Shown here in pieces: positions 34,291-43,659 of a stretch of DNA of 64,000 bases. A program made the translations under genes and the position numbers. A model generated the notes under the pieces. It ran no database searches. It was not told the DNA's origin and saw only the letters and a program-made list of their open reading frames with translations. The number at the start of each line of letters is the position of its first letter. Within the stretch, counting starts at the first letter, position 1. Origin of the DNA: Actinomycetota bacterium (GTDB lineage Bacteria; Actinomycetota; Actinomycetes; Propionibacteriales; Propionibacteriaceae); contig JAIUOS010000010.1 in NCBI GenBank assembly GCA_020161755.1, positions 56,780 through 120,779 on the forward strand, written 5' to 3'.

Positions 34291-35109
34291 ATGGGCATCG
34301 ACGACGCAGCGGAGTCCCGCGTGATGGCGGGCGACGTGCCGAGCGACGACCCGGCATGGGGTCCGGTCGCCGCGTTCCTGGAACAGGTCGACGCGGCCTA
34401 CCCGGAGACGGGGACGGCGGCGCTCGAGGCTGACCAGGTGGCCGCCCTCGCCCGCGAGGCCCGCATCCTCAGGAACGCTCCGGGCGTCGCCACGCCGACC
34501 CCGAAGCCGGCCTTCACGTTCAAGCGCCACCGGCTGCTGGTCGGCTCGATCGCGGCCGCGGTGATGCTGAGCGCCGGCGTCGGTGTCGCGAGCGCGATGG
34601 GCATCGGCCCGCTGCCGCACCTGTTCCCCGGGCCGCTGGTCTCCGCCGAGCCCGAGCCCGAGCCGACGAACACCACGCAGCCGGCCAGCCCCGAGCCGTC
34701 CGAGCACGGGTCCGATGCCCCGTCCGGGCACGACTCCGACGATCCGACGACGACCCCGACGTCCGTCCCGACGCCCACGCCGACGTCCACCTCCAGCCCG
34801 GAGGCCAAGGACGACGACACGGACGCCGAGGAGGCGCGCGCCGCCGCGGACGACCAGGGCCAGGACGAGGCCGACGACGACTCCAGTGACGACTCCAGCT
34901 CGAACGACAAGGGCAAGGACAAGGGCAAGGACAAGGGCAAGGACAAGGGCGACAAGAACAAGGGCAACGGCGGCAAGAACAAGGACAACAAGGGCAAGGA
35001 CGACAAGAAGAAGGGCGACAAGGGCAACGGCAGGCGCGGCGGCAACAAGGGCGGCGACCGCGGAGACCACGGCGGACACCACGGCGGCAAGCACAACCGT
35101 GGACGCTGA
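34291..35109 (+). CDS. Single-pass membrane protein with long acidic then Lys/Gly-rich tail
   Basis: 272 residues from the ATG at 34291 (GGAAAGG seven bases upstream; ATG at 34276 is possible). N-terminal cytosolic part of about 75 residues (VAAFLEQVDAAYP, QVAALAREARILR), one membrane helix at about 80-100 (LLVGSIAAAVMLSAGVGVAS), a Pro/Thr/Ser/Asp linker, then a highly basic tail of repeated KGKD and GGNKGGD units with His at the end. The gene just downstream encodes a sigma factor, and the N-terminal half resembles the position and size of anti-sigma domains, but no ZAS motif (HxxxCxxC) is seen. Function unknown. Confidence 0.75.
   Translation: MGIDDAAESRVMAGDVPSDDPAWGPVAAFLEQVDAAYPETGTAALEADQVAALAREARILRNAPGVATPTPKPAFTFKRHRLLVGSIAAAVMLSAGVGVASAMGIGPLPHLFPGPLVSAEPEPEPTNTTQPASPEPSEHGSDAPSGHDSDDPTTTPTSVPTPTPTSTSSPEAKDDDTDAEEARAAADDQGQDEADDDSSDDSSSNDKGKDKGKDKGKDKGDKNKGNGGKNKDNKGKDDKKKGDKGNGRRGGNKGGDRGDHGGHHGGKHNRGR
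34909..34953 (+). repeat. 12 bp in-frame tandem repeat coding KGKD
   Basis: AAGGGCAAGGAC repeated about 3.5 times with no base changes, inside the Lys-rich tail. DNA-level identity points to recent slippage expansion. Confidence 0.8.
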
Positions 35110-35252
35110 CGACCCGGCCGACGCCTGAACCGGATCCCTTCACCGGACGCCCCCGCGTCCCTCACCACAGACATCGTGCGCCGACGCCCGTCCCCCGCAG
35201 TCCCCGTTAGGGTACTTACCGGCGTCCCCCTTCAGCCGGGAACCTTTTCGGC

Positions 35253-35855
35253 ATGGCGATCGGCGCACGATTCCCCCAGGTCCTCTCGGCAGCCGCCGAC
35301 GGGGCCGACTGGGCGTGGGCCGAGTTGTACCGCGACATCGCACCGGGACTGCTGCGCTTCCTGCGCGGCCAGGGTGCGGCCGACCCGGAGGACTGCCTCG
35401 GCGACTGCCTCCTGCAGGTGGTCCGCAGCCTGCACACCTTCTCCGGCGAGGAGGCCGACTTCCGCACCTGGGTGTTCCGGATCGCGCGCACCCGGCTGAT
35501 CGACGCCTGGCGCCGCGACCAGCGGCGTCCGGCCCGTGCCGGTGAGGACGTGACGATCGCCTCCGACCGCCACCATCACTCCAGCGCAGCCGACAGCGGC
35601 GCGGTCGAACGGGCCGGCGTGGAGGAGATCCTGTCGGTGCTGACCACCGACCAGCGGACGGTGCTCCTGCTGCGGTTCCTGCACCAGTTCACCCCCGCGG
35701 AGATCGCCGCGGTGCTCGACAAGGGCGAGGGCGCGGTCCGCGTCCTCCAGCACCGGGCGTTGCGGACGCTGCGGCGCACCCTGTCCGCGCAGGCCGCCGC
35801 CGACCTCCTCGACGCCGGGCCGAGCGGCGCGTCGTCACTCCTGCCGGTCAACTGA
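35253..35855 (+). CDS. ECF-type sigma-70 family RNA polymerase sigma factor
   Basis: 200 residues. Region 2 runs from WAWAELYRDIAPGLLRFLRG to TWVFRIARTRLIDAWRR (about 28-92), region 4 from LTTDQRTVLLLRFLHQFTPAEIAAVLDKGEGAVRVLQHRALRTLRR (about 128-175). Between them is a short linker with a His/Ser cluster. No region 3, as expected for group IV. The upstream membrane protein on the same strand may be its partner. The regulon is unknown and no matching ECF promoter pair is obvious before its own start. Confidence 0.9.
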   Translation: MAIGARFPQVLSAAADGADWAWAELYRDIAPGLLRFLRGQGAADPEDCLGDCLLQVVRSLHTFSGEEADFRTWVFRIARTRLIDAWRRDQRRPARAGEDVTIASDRHHHSSAADSGAVERAGVEEILSVLTTDQRTVLLLRFLHQFTPAEIAAVLDKGEGAVRVLQHRALRTLRRTLSAQAAADLLDAGPSGASSLLPVN

Positions 35856-35888
35856 GGTCTCGCTCGTCCCGGGCGAGCGGTCTGTCCC

Positions 35889-37079
<1,191 letters not shown>

Positions 37080-37097
37080 GACGGCAGCCTATTCGCG

Positions 37098-38135
37098 TCA
37101 GCTCCAGTCGAGGATCACCTTGCCGCACTCGCCGCTGCGGGCGGTGGCGAAGGCCTGCTGCCACTCCGAGGCGGGGAAGCGGTGCGTGATGACCGAGCGG
37201 ACGGCGTCCGCGAACGCCGGAGAGGTGGCCAGCATCGAACTCATCAGGTACCAGGTCTCGTACATCTCGCGCCCGTAGATGCCCTTGATGGTGATCATGT
37301 GGGTGATCACCCGGCCCCAGTCGATCGGGTAGGGGTCCTTGGGCAGGCCGAGCATCGCGACCTTGGCTCCGTGGTTGAGGTTGGCCAGCATCTCCGTCAC
37401 CGCGGACGGCGACCCCGACATCTCCAGGCCGATGTCGAAACCCTCGAGCATGCCGAGCGAGGACTGGGCGTCCGCGATGCGCTCGGTGGCGACATTGATG
37501 CACAGGTCGGCGCCGGCCGCGCGGGCCAGGCCGAGCCGGTAGTCGCTGACGTCGGTGACGACCACGTGCTTGGCGCCGGCGTGGCGGACGATGGCCGCCG
37601 CCAGCACCCCGATCGGACCCGCCCCGGTGACGAGCACGTCCTCGCCGACCACCGGCCATTGCAGCGCGGTGTGGGTGGCGTTGCCGAGGGGGTCGAAGAC
37701 GGCGCCCAGCTCGGGGTCGATGGCGTCCGGCTGGAGCCAGACGTTGGACGCCGGCAGCACCACGTAGTCGGCGAAGGCGCCGTCGGTGTTCACGCCGAGC
37801 CCGACGGTGTGGATGCAGACGTGCCGGCGTCCCGCCCGGCAGTTGCGACAGCGTCCGCACACGATGTGGCCCTCACCGGACGCCCGGTCGCCGGGTTTGA
37901 CGCCGGTGACCTCCGGGCCGACCTCGACCACCTCGCCGTAGAACTCGTGGCCGATGACCAGCGGGGCCTGCACGGTGGAGGCGGCCCAGTCGTCCCAGCT
38001 CTCGAGGTGCAGGTCGGTGCCGCACAGGCCTGCGCGCATGACCCGGATCTTGACCTGGTCGGCCCCACAGGCGGGCTCGGGGACCTCGATCAGCTCCAGC
38101 CCGGGCCCCGGAGCAGTCTTCACCAACGCGCGCAT
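37098..38135 (-). CDS. tdh: L-threonine 3-dehydrogenase
   Basis: Zinc medium-chain dehydrogenase of 345 residues that oxidises L-threonine to 2-amino-3-ketobutyrate with NAD. Catalytic zinc site GLCGTDLHLESWDDWA and GHEFYGEV, structural zinc cysteines CGRCRNCRAGRRHVC, and the Rossmann motif VTGAGPIGVLAAAI. The sequence pattern LHLESWDDWA is typical of threonine rather than alcohol dehydrogenases. First gene of the tdh-kbl operon. Confidence 0.95.
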   Translation of the reverse strand: MRALVKTAPGPGLELIEVPEPACGADQVKIRVMRAGLCGTDLHLESWDDWAASTVQAPLVIGHEFYGEVVEVGPEVTGVKPGDRASGEGHIVCGRCRNCRAGRRHVCIHTVGLGVNTDGAFADYVVLPASNVWLQPDAIDPELGAVFDPLGNATHTALQWPVVGEDVLVTGAGPIGVLAAAIVRHAGAKHVVVTDVSDYRLGLARAAGADLCINVATERIADAQSSLGMLEGFDIGLEMSGSPSAVTEMLANLNHGAKVAMLGLPKDPYPIDWGRVITHMITIKGIYGREMYETWYLMSSMLATSPAFADAVRSVITHRFPASEWQQAFATARSGECGKVILDWS

Positions 38136-38167
38136 GCCCTCACGCTATCGCCGCCCGCGCCCACCCC

Positions 38168-39010
38168 CTACCCCGCGCACGGATCAGGAGCAGCGGACCA
38201 AAAGGGGACAGTCCCCTTTTGGTCCGCTTGGGGCTCCTCATCGACCCGAAGCCCGGCCACCTGAACTCGCTTGAGACGAGTCGCACTCCAGCCGGTGATC
38301 CTCGCGAGCTGCGCATAGGGAACCGACCGGGTCCGTAGCTCGCGGATGGCCCGAAGCTGCGCTCCGGCATCAAGGATCCCGAAGTCGTCCGGGCCAGTCG
38401 CCCCGCAAGCGTTGCGGAGCAGATCGCCTGCGTCCATCTCGGAGTACAGGGCCGGACGTCCGGTCTTGGCACCGTCGAACCGTGCTGCTGGATCTGGGCC
38501 AGGCAGCGGACCGTCGAGCACCTCGGCCGGCACGAGTCGTTCGAGAGTCGCGCGGTCGAGCAGGCCCGCGTCCCGGCCCAGCGGTGAGCGGCTGCTCCAC
38601 GGATAGTCCTCCGCACGCGCCACCATGCCCGCTTTCACCGGGTTGTTCCACACATAGCGCAGGAGGGTGATGAGGTAGGCATCGTCCTCCACCGGCAGGC
38701 TGGCGAAACGGCTCTCGAACAGGTGCCCAACTCGCGAGTACTTGCGATTGAACCAGCCGACATAGCGGACGCCGAGCCGCTTCATCACGAGGCTGATCGG
38801 TTCGTCGGGCGTCTGGACGACGAGGTGGACATGGTTGGTCATGAGGCAGTACGCCAGCACCAGGCAGCCGGACGCCGTCTTCGCCTGAAGGAGAGCGTGG
38901 AGGAAGCGCTCGCGATCCTCGTCCTCGAGGAACACCGCGTCCCGATTAACTCCGCGCAACATGACGTGGTAGAGCTTGGTCTCGGCGAGTTGCCGTGCAC
39001 GTCGAGGCAT
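38168..39010 (-). mobile_element. REP-associated tyrosine transposase (RAYT, Y1_Tnp family)
   Basis: 280 residues from an ATG preceded by AGGAGG. HUH motif NHVHLVV near residues 58-64, candidate catalytic Tyr in YVGWFNRKY near 83-91, then GHLFESRFASLP and LRYVWNNPVKAG, which mark the RAYT/IS200-like group. A helix-turn-helix (YAQLARITGWSATRLKRVQ) follows near 235-255. The gene lies between two class A REPs in inverted orientation, and its last 20 residues (including DQKGTVPFWS) are encoded by the downstream REP itself. It probably nicks or moves class A REPs. Domains look intact, so the protein may be active. Confidence 0.93.
38193..38227. repeat. Class A REP flanking the RAYT gene (3' side), central A
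   Basis: Perfect 35 bp palindrome with arms GCGGACCAAAAGGGGAC around a single A. It lies inside the 3' end of the transposase reading frame. The arms are 2 bp longer than at the distant copies. Confidence 0.97.
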
Positions 39011-39115
39011 GCGTCCTCCTGTCGGGGTGGATCGAACGATCGTAGGAACAACGACAGCGGCGCAGGGAGACCTCTCCGACCAATCTGTGGATAACTTCTT
39101 CGCGCGCGGCGGAGC

Positions 39116-39146
39116 GGACCAAAAGGGGACTGTCCCCTTTTGGTCC
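39116..39146. repeat. Class A REP flanking the RAYT gene (5' side), central T
   Basis: 31 bp palindrome GGACCAAAAGGGGAC-T-GTCCCCTTTTGGTCC, 105 bp upstream of the RAYT start. The central base shows that it is inverted relative to the 3' copy, the layout of a REPIN-like unit around its transposase. Confidence 0.97.
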
Positions 39147-39151
39147 ACCAC

Positions 39152-39200
39152 CGCTAAGAACGCGTCAAAGTCGGACGCGGGGGCGCTAAGGAACCGTCAA
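39152..39200 (+). promoter_or_regulatory. Tandem response-regulator sites upstream of kimA
   Basis: Direct repeats CGCTAAGAACGCGTCAA (39152-39168) and CGCTAAGGAACCGTCAA (39184-39200), 32 bp apart or about three helical turns. OmpR/KdpE-type regulators bind such phased direct repeats, and a KdpE-like regulator is encoded two genes downstream. The first site begins 6 bp after the REP. Confidence 0.6.
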
Positions 39201-39241
39201 GGCGGACGGGTGGACGGCCGCCACAGGAGTTCGCTGGAGGG

Positions 39242-41323
39242 GTGACCACCTCGTTCCGGGTTCCCAAGCGACTCCTCGTCGGCAACCCGATGCGCTCGGC
39301 CCAGTTGGGCGAGACCCTCCTGCCCAAGCGGCTCGCGCTCCCCGTGTACTGCTCGGACGCGATCTCGTCCAACGCCTACGCTACCCAGGAGATCCTGCTC
39401 GTCCTGGCCCTCGGCGGCGCCTCCATGGTGCTGCTCACCCCGTGGATCGCCCTCGCCGTCGTCACCCTGCTCGCCCTGGTGACCCTGAGCTACCGGCAGA
39501 CCTGCTACGCCTACCCCGACGGCGGCGGCGCCTACGCGGTCTCCCGGGCGAACCTCGGACGCCACGCGTCCCTGGTCGCCGCGGCCGCCCTGATGGTCGA
39601 CTACGTGATGACCGTCGCGGTCTCGATCGCGTCCGGCGTGGAGAACTTCGTCTCCGCCTTCCCCGGCCTCGCGCCGTACAGCGTCGAGCTGTGCATCGGC
39701 TTCATCCTCGTCCTGACCGTGATGAACCTGCGCGGCGTCCGCGAGTCGGGGACGGCCTTCGCCATCCCCACCTACGGCTTCATCATCAGCGTCTACGTGA
39801 TGCTCGGCGCCGGCTTCTGGAACGCGCTCAACGGCCACACCCCGGTCGCGGAGTCGGCGAACCTCGGCTTCACCAACGTCAGCCCGGCCGGCGCGGCGCT
39901 GATCATCCTGATCCTGCGCGCGTTCGCGTCCGGCTGCACCTCGCTGACCGGCGTCGAAGCGGTCAGCAACGGCGTCCCCACCTTCCGCAAGCCCAAGACC
40001 CGCAACGCCTCGATCACCCTGCTGCTGATGGGCGCGATGAGCATCGTGATGATGGGCGGCATCGCCGTGCTCAGCACCATGACGAACCTGCACATCGCCG
40101 ACAGCATGGACGAGCTCACCAACGTCCCGGCCGGCTACGAACAGCGGACGGTGCTCGCCCAGCTCTCCGCCGCCGTGTTCGGCAACAACAGCCTCGGGTT
40201 CTTCGCCGTCCAGGGGTTCACCACCCTGATCCTGGCGCTGGCCGCCAACACCGCCTTCAACGGCTTCCCGATCCTCGCCTCGATCCTGGCCGAGGACAAG
40301 TACATGCCCAAACAGCTCGGACGCCGTGGCGACCGCCTGGTGTTCAGCAACGGCATCATCATCCTGGGCTCGGTCGCGGCCGGCCTGATCATCGCGTTCA
40401 ACGGCTCGGTCACCCGGCTGATCCAGCTGTACATCCTGGGGGTGTTCGTCTCCTTCACCCTCAGCCAGACCGGCATGGTCGTCTACTGGTGCCGCCACGC
40501 CCGCGAGAACGGCTGGACGCCGAAGCTGATCGGCTCGATGCTCGTCAACGGCGTCGGCGCCCTGGCCACCGCCGTCGTCCTCGGCATCGTCCTGCTCACC
40601 AAGTTCACCCACGGCGCCTACCTGGTCGTGATCGCGATCCCGGTGCTGTTCTTCGTCATGCTGCGGATCCACCGCCATTACCAGCGGGTCTCGCGTCAGC
40701 TGATGCCGAAGGCGGCCGGCATCACCCTGCCCAGCCGCATCCACGCGGTGGTGCTGATCAGCCAGCTCAACGAGCCGTCGCTGAAGGCCCTCGCCTTCGC
40801 CCGGGCGATCCGGCCGAGCACGATCACCGCCCTGCGCGTCGACACCAACCCGGTGCGCACCGCCAAGCTCGTGCAGGAGTGGTCGGCCCGCGACATCTCG
40901 GTGCCGCTGACGATCGTCACCTCCGCCTACCGCGACCTCACCGAGCCGGTGCTGGACTACCTCGCCAAGATCCACGTGGGCCCGCGCGACGTGGTGCAGG
41001 TGTTCATCCCCGAGTACGTGGTGGGCCACTGGTGGGAGCAGTTGCTGCACAACCAGAGCGCCCTGCGGCTGAAGACCCGGCTGCTCTACATGCCGGGCGT
41101 GATGGTCACCAGCGTGCCCTACCAGCTGCGCTCGGCCGAGCCCTACGTGCTCGAGCGTCCCGGTGCGGACGCGGACGTGGCCGTGCCGCCGCGGTCCGCC
41201 GTCCGTCCGTCCGCCGAGGCCGAGCCGGTCCCGGTGCCGGCCGTGCCGCCGACGCTGCCGGGGGCGCCCGAACCGGCCGCCGGCGACCGTCCGACGCGTC
41301 CCGGCGCCCTGATCGGACGCTGA
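39242..41323 (+). CDS. kimA: KimA-like high-affinity potassium transporter (APC superfamily)
   Basis: 693 residues, about 12 membrane helices to residue 480, then a cytosolic domain (RIHAVVLISQLNEPSLKALAFA, ITALRVDTNP) and a Pro/Ala-rich tail. The opening VPKRLLVGNPMRSAQLGETL, SDAISSNAYATQEILL and YRQTCYAYPDGGGAYAVS match KimA (YdaO) potassium-proton symporters better than amino acid permeases. A kdpD-like kinase and kdpE-like regulator follow on the same strand, which supports potassium as substrate. GTG start with AGGAG twelve bases upstream. No c-di-AMP riboswitch was seen in the short leader. Confidence 0.82.
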   Translation: MTTSFRVPKRLLVGNPMRSAQLGETLLPKRLALPVYCSDAISSNAYATQEILLVLALGGASMVLLTPWIALAVVTLLALVTLSYRQTCYAYPDGGGAYAVSRANLGRHASLVAAAALMVDYVMTVAVSIASGVENFVSAFPGLAPYSVELCIGFILVLTVMNLRGVRESGTAFAIPTYGFIISVYVMLGAGFWNALNGHTPVAESANLGFTNVSPAGAALIILILRAFASGCTSLTGVEAVSNGVPTFRKPKTRNASITLLLMGAMSIVMMGGIAVLSTMTNLHIADSMDELTNVPAGYEQRTVLAQLSAAVFGNNSLGFFAVQGFTTLILALAANTAFNGFPILASILAEDKYMPKQLGRRGDRLVFSNGIIILGSVAAGLIIAFNGSVTRLIQLYILGVFVSFTLSQTGMVVYWCRHARENGWTPKLIGSMLVNGVGALATAVVLGIVLLTKFTHGAYLVVIAIPVLFFVMLRIHRHYQRVSRQLMPKAAGITLPSRIHAVVLISQLNEPSLKALAFARAIRPSTITALRVDTNPVRTAKLVQEWSARDISVPLTIVTSAYRDLTEPVLDYLAKIHVGPRDVVQVFIPEYVVGHWWEQLLHNQSALRLKTRLLYMPGVMVTSVPYQLRSAEPYVLERPGADADVAVPPRSAVRPSAEAEPVPVPAVPPTLPGAPEPAAGDRPTRPGALIGR

Positions 41324-41357
41324 CGCCGGGCCGCCGGACTCTGGCAAGCTCACTCCC

Positions 41358-42764
41358 GTGAGCCAGCAGTTCACCGGCCGCGCCAGCGGCCTCGGCACTC
41401 GGCTGTCGCGTCGCCGCCAGCTCTACGGCCTGGCCGTGGCCGTGTTCGTCCCGCCGCTGTTCACGCTGCTCCTGCTCCCGGTGCGGGACGCCCTCGGGCT
41501 GGACACCGTCCTGCTGCTGTTCGTCCTGGTCTCGGTCATCGCCTCCGCCGCCGGCGGGGTGTGGCCGGCGCTGATCGCAGCCGCGATCAGCTTCGGGCTG
41601 GCGAACTTCTTCTTCACCCGGCCCTACGGCAGCCTGCTGGTGGCCAGCAACAACGAGCTGATCGACCTGGTGATCTTCCTCGCCGTCGCCGCGCTGGTCG
41701 GCATCGTCACCGAGGCCGGGGCCCGCGTCCGCGCCCGCTCCGAGCGCGCCCGGCTGGAGGCCGAATGGCTGGCCGAACTGGGCAACCGCGACCACGGCCC
41801 CGAGTCGGTGGAGCTGGCCCTGGCCGACGCCCGCGCGATCTACGGCATGCACGCGGTCACGCTCACCGAGGACGGACGCCTGCTCGCGTCCGCCGGCGAG
41901 CCGCAGCCCGACGACGTCCTGATGGTCGCAAGCGCGGGCGAGCACCTCCAGCTGGAACTGAGCGGGCCCGAACGTGTCGGTGAGGACCGCAGCCTGCTCG
42001 ACTCCCTCGCCCTGACCGCCGGACGCCTGTGGCGCACCCGGCAGCTCGCCGAACAGGCCCGCCGTGCCGAGGAACTCGGACGGATCGACGAGTTGCGGGC
42101 CAGCCTGCTGGCCGCCGTCGGCCACGACCTGCGCAACCCGCTGGCGGCGATCACCGCGGCGGCGTCCACGCTGCGCCAGACCGACATCGAGCTCGACCCC
42201 GACGACGAGGCCGAGCTGCTGGAGACCATCGAGGAGCACGCCGGACGCCTGAACGACATCATCGGCAACCTGCTCGACATGAGCCGGTTGCAGGCCGGCG
42301 CGCTGTCGGTGCACCCGCGGCCGACGGTGCTGCTGGAGGTGCTGGCCGGCGTGGTGCGCCTTGGCGAGGGACGGGTGGAGCTCGCCATCCCCGAGGACCT
42401 GCCGATGATCAACGCCGACGCCGGCCTGCTGGAGCGGGTGCTGGTGAACCTGGTGGCCAACGCCGACCGGCACCTGCCGCCCGGGGAGAAGGTGGTGATC
42501 GCCGCCGAGCGGACGGCCGGACGGGTCGCCGTCCGCGTGGTCGACCACGGGCCCGGGGTGGCGCCGGAGCGGTTCGAGGAGATCTTCGCGCCGTTCCAGC
42601 ACTTCGGCGACCGCTCCACGATCGGAGTGGGCCTGGGGCTGGCCATCGCCCGCGGGTTCACCGAGGCGATGGGCGGTACCCTCACTCCGTCCCGCACCCC
42701 TGGTGGCGGGCTGACGATGACCGTGACCCTGGAGGTGGCCGATGCCGCGGCTGCTGATCGTTGA
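41358..42764 (+). CDS. KdpD-like sensor histidine kinase lacking the KdpD/USP input domains
   Basis: 468 residues. Four membrane helices at about 20-115 form a DUF4118 unit (LIAAAISFGLANFFFTRPYGS), then a GAF-like region and HisKA with the phospho-acceptor His in AVGHDLRNPLAAITAAAS near 255, and HATPase_c motifs NLVANADRHLP, DHGPGVAPE and GVGLGLAIARGF. Full KdpD proteins carry about 370 extra N-terminal residues with a Walker motif and a USP domain; these are absent. It overlaps kdpE by 23 bp. It probably senses potassium or turgor. Confidence 0.9.
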   Translation: MSQQFTGRASGLGTRLSRRRQLYGLAVAVFVPPLFTLLLLPVRDALGLDTVLLLFVLVSVIASAAGGVWPALIAAAISFGLANFFFTRPYGSLLVASNNELIDLVIFLAVAALVGIVTEAGARVRARSERARLEAEWLAELGNRDHGPESVELALADARAIYGMHAVTLTEDGRLLASAGEPQPDDVLMVASAGEHLQLELSGPERVGEDRSLLDSLALTAGRLWRTRQLAEQARRAEELGRIDELRASLLAAVGHDLRNPLAAITAAASTLRQTDIELDPDDEAELLETIEEHAGRLNDIIGNLLDMSRLQAGALSVHPRPTVLLEVLAGVVRLGEGRVELAIPEDLPMINADAGLLERVLVNLVANADRHLPPGEKVVIAAERTAGRVAVRVVDHGPGVAPERFEEIFAPFQHFGDRSTIGVGLGLAIARGFTEAMGGTLTPSRTPGGGLTMTVTLEVADAAAADR

Positions 42765-43422
42765 GGACGAGCCGGCCCTGCGCCGGGCCCTCACCATCAA
42801 CCTGAAGGCGCGCCACTACGAGGTGGAGGCCGTCGGCACCGGCGGGGCGGCCCTGCGGACGGCCGCGTCCAGCCCGCCCGACCTGGTGATCGTCGACCTC
42901 GGACTGCCCGACCTGGACGGGGTGGACGTGATCGCCGGCCTGCGCGGCTGGTCCCGCGTCCCGATCATCGTGTTGTCGGCCCGCGACAGCCAGGCCCAGA
43001 AGGTGCGCGCACTCGACGCCGGCGCGGACGACTACGTGACCAAGCCGTTCGGCATGGACGAACTGGTGGCCCGGGTGCGGGCGGCGCTGCGGCGCGCGGA
43101 CGTGCCCGACCTCGCGTCCGGGGCGGTGGTGATGACCGCGGCGTTCACGCTCGACCTCGCCGCCAAGCGGGCCACCCGGGACGGCGCGGAGGTGCGGCTC
43201 ACCCCCACCGAGTGGCACCTGGTGGAGGCGCTGCTGCGGCACCCCGGCACGCTCGTCTCGGGCGCCCAGCTGCTGGCCGAGGTCTGGGGACCGGGGTATG
43301 AGAAGGAGACCAACTACCTGCGGGTCTACTTCGCCCAGCTGCGCCGCAAGCTCGAGGACGAGCCCAGCAACCCGCGCCACTTCATCACCGAACCCGGCCT
43401 CGGCTACCGCTTCGAGCCCTGA
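42742..43422 (+). CDS. kdpE: KdpE-like OmpR/PhoB response regulator
   Basis: 226 residues: receiver domain with acidic pocket EDE at the N-terminus, phospho-acceptor Asp in LVIVDLGLPDLDG near 53 and Lys in YVTKPFGMDEL; winged helix from about residue 125 (VRLTPTEWHLVEALLRHPG, YLRVYFAQLRRKLEDEPSNPRHFITEPGLGYRF). The ending matches KdpE closely. It overlaps the kinase gene, implying coupled translation. Likely target: the two direct repeats upstream of kimA. Confidence 0.92.
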   Translation: MPRLLIVEDEPALRRALTINLKARHYEVEAVGTGGAALRTAASSPPDLVIVDLGLPDLDGVDVIAGLRGWSRVPIIVLSARDSQAQKVRALDAGADDYVTKPFGMDELVARVRAALRRADVPDLASGAVVMTAAFTLDLAAKRATRDGAEVRLTPTEWHLVEALLRHPGTLVSGAQLLAEVWGPGYEKETNYLRVYFAQLRRKLEDEPSNPRHFITEPGLGYRFEP

Positions 43423-43425
43423 CCC

Positions 43426-43657
43426 GGGGACGGTTCTCTCATCCGCCAGAATCCGGCGGGAAACGGGGACGGTTCTCAGATCCGCCAGAATCCGGCGGGA
43501 AACGGGGACGGTTCTCAGATCCGCCAGATTCCGGCGGAAAACGGGGACGGTTCTTAACTCGGTCCGGGACCGGATCAGGAACCGTCCCCAACTCGGTCCG
43601 GGACCGGATCAGGAACCGTCCCCAACTCGGTCCCGGACCGAGATAGGAACCGTCCCC
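43426..43657. repeat. Hybrid array: three class C units then class B units
   Basis: Class C units of 39 bp start at 43426, 43465 and 43504, each GGGGACGGTTCT plus the core ATCCGCCAGAATCCGGCGG. From 43543 the same GGGGACGGTTCT head is joined to class B cores (CGGTCCGGGACCG) with a 34 bp period to 43657. The two families are fused at the shared head. The array fills the gap between kdpE and the convergent DUF6891 gene and ends 2 bp before that gene's stop. Confidence 0.92.
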
Positions 43658-43659
43658 AA

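Noticed and set aside
33994..35094. Upstream extension of the terC frame
   Set aside because: It crosses the riboswitch, a REP and the opposite membrane protein gene; its Val/Ala/Leu repeats are the complement of the Lys/Asp codons there.
35236..35252. ECF promoter with GGGAAC before the sigma gene
   Set aside because: The motif is only about 9 bp from the start codon, so the -10 element would fall inside the gene.
38193..39146. A complete insertion sequence with terminal inverted repeats and target duplication
   Set aside because: The palindromes are REPs, not terminal repeats, and no target-site duplication is visible; a RAYT unit fits better.
39147..39241. c-di-AMP (ydaO) riboswitch before kimA
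   Set aside because: The leader is only 95 bp and shows none of the conserved ydaO blocks; direct repeats fill it instead.
39242..41323. Amino acid permease
   Set aside because: The fold is shared, but the N-terminal blocks and the KdpDE-like neighbours fit KimA-type potassium transporters better.
43426..43657. CRISPR array (regular 34-39 bp period)
   Set aside because: There are no unique spacers; the whole unit repeats, and no cas genes are in the window.
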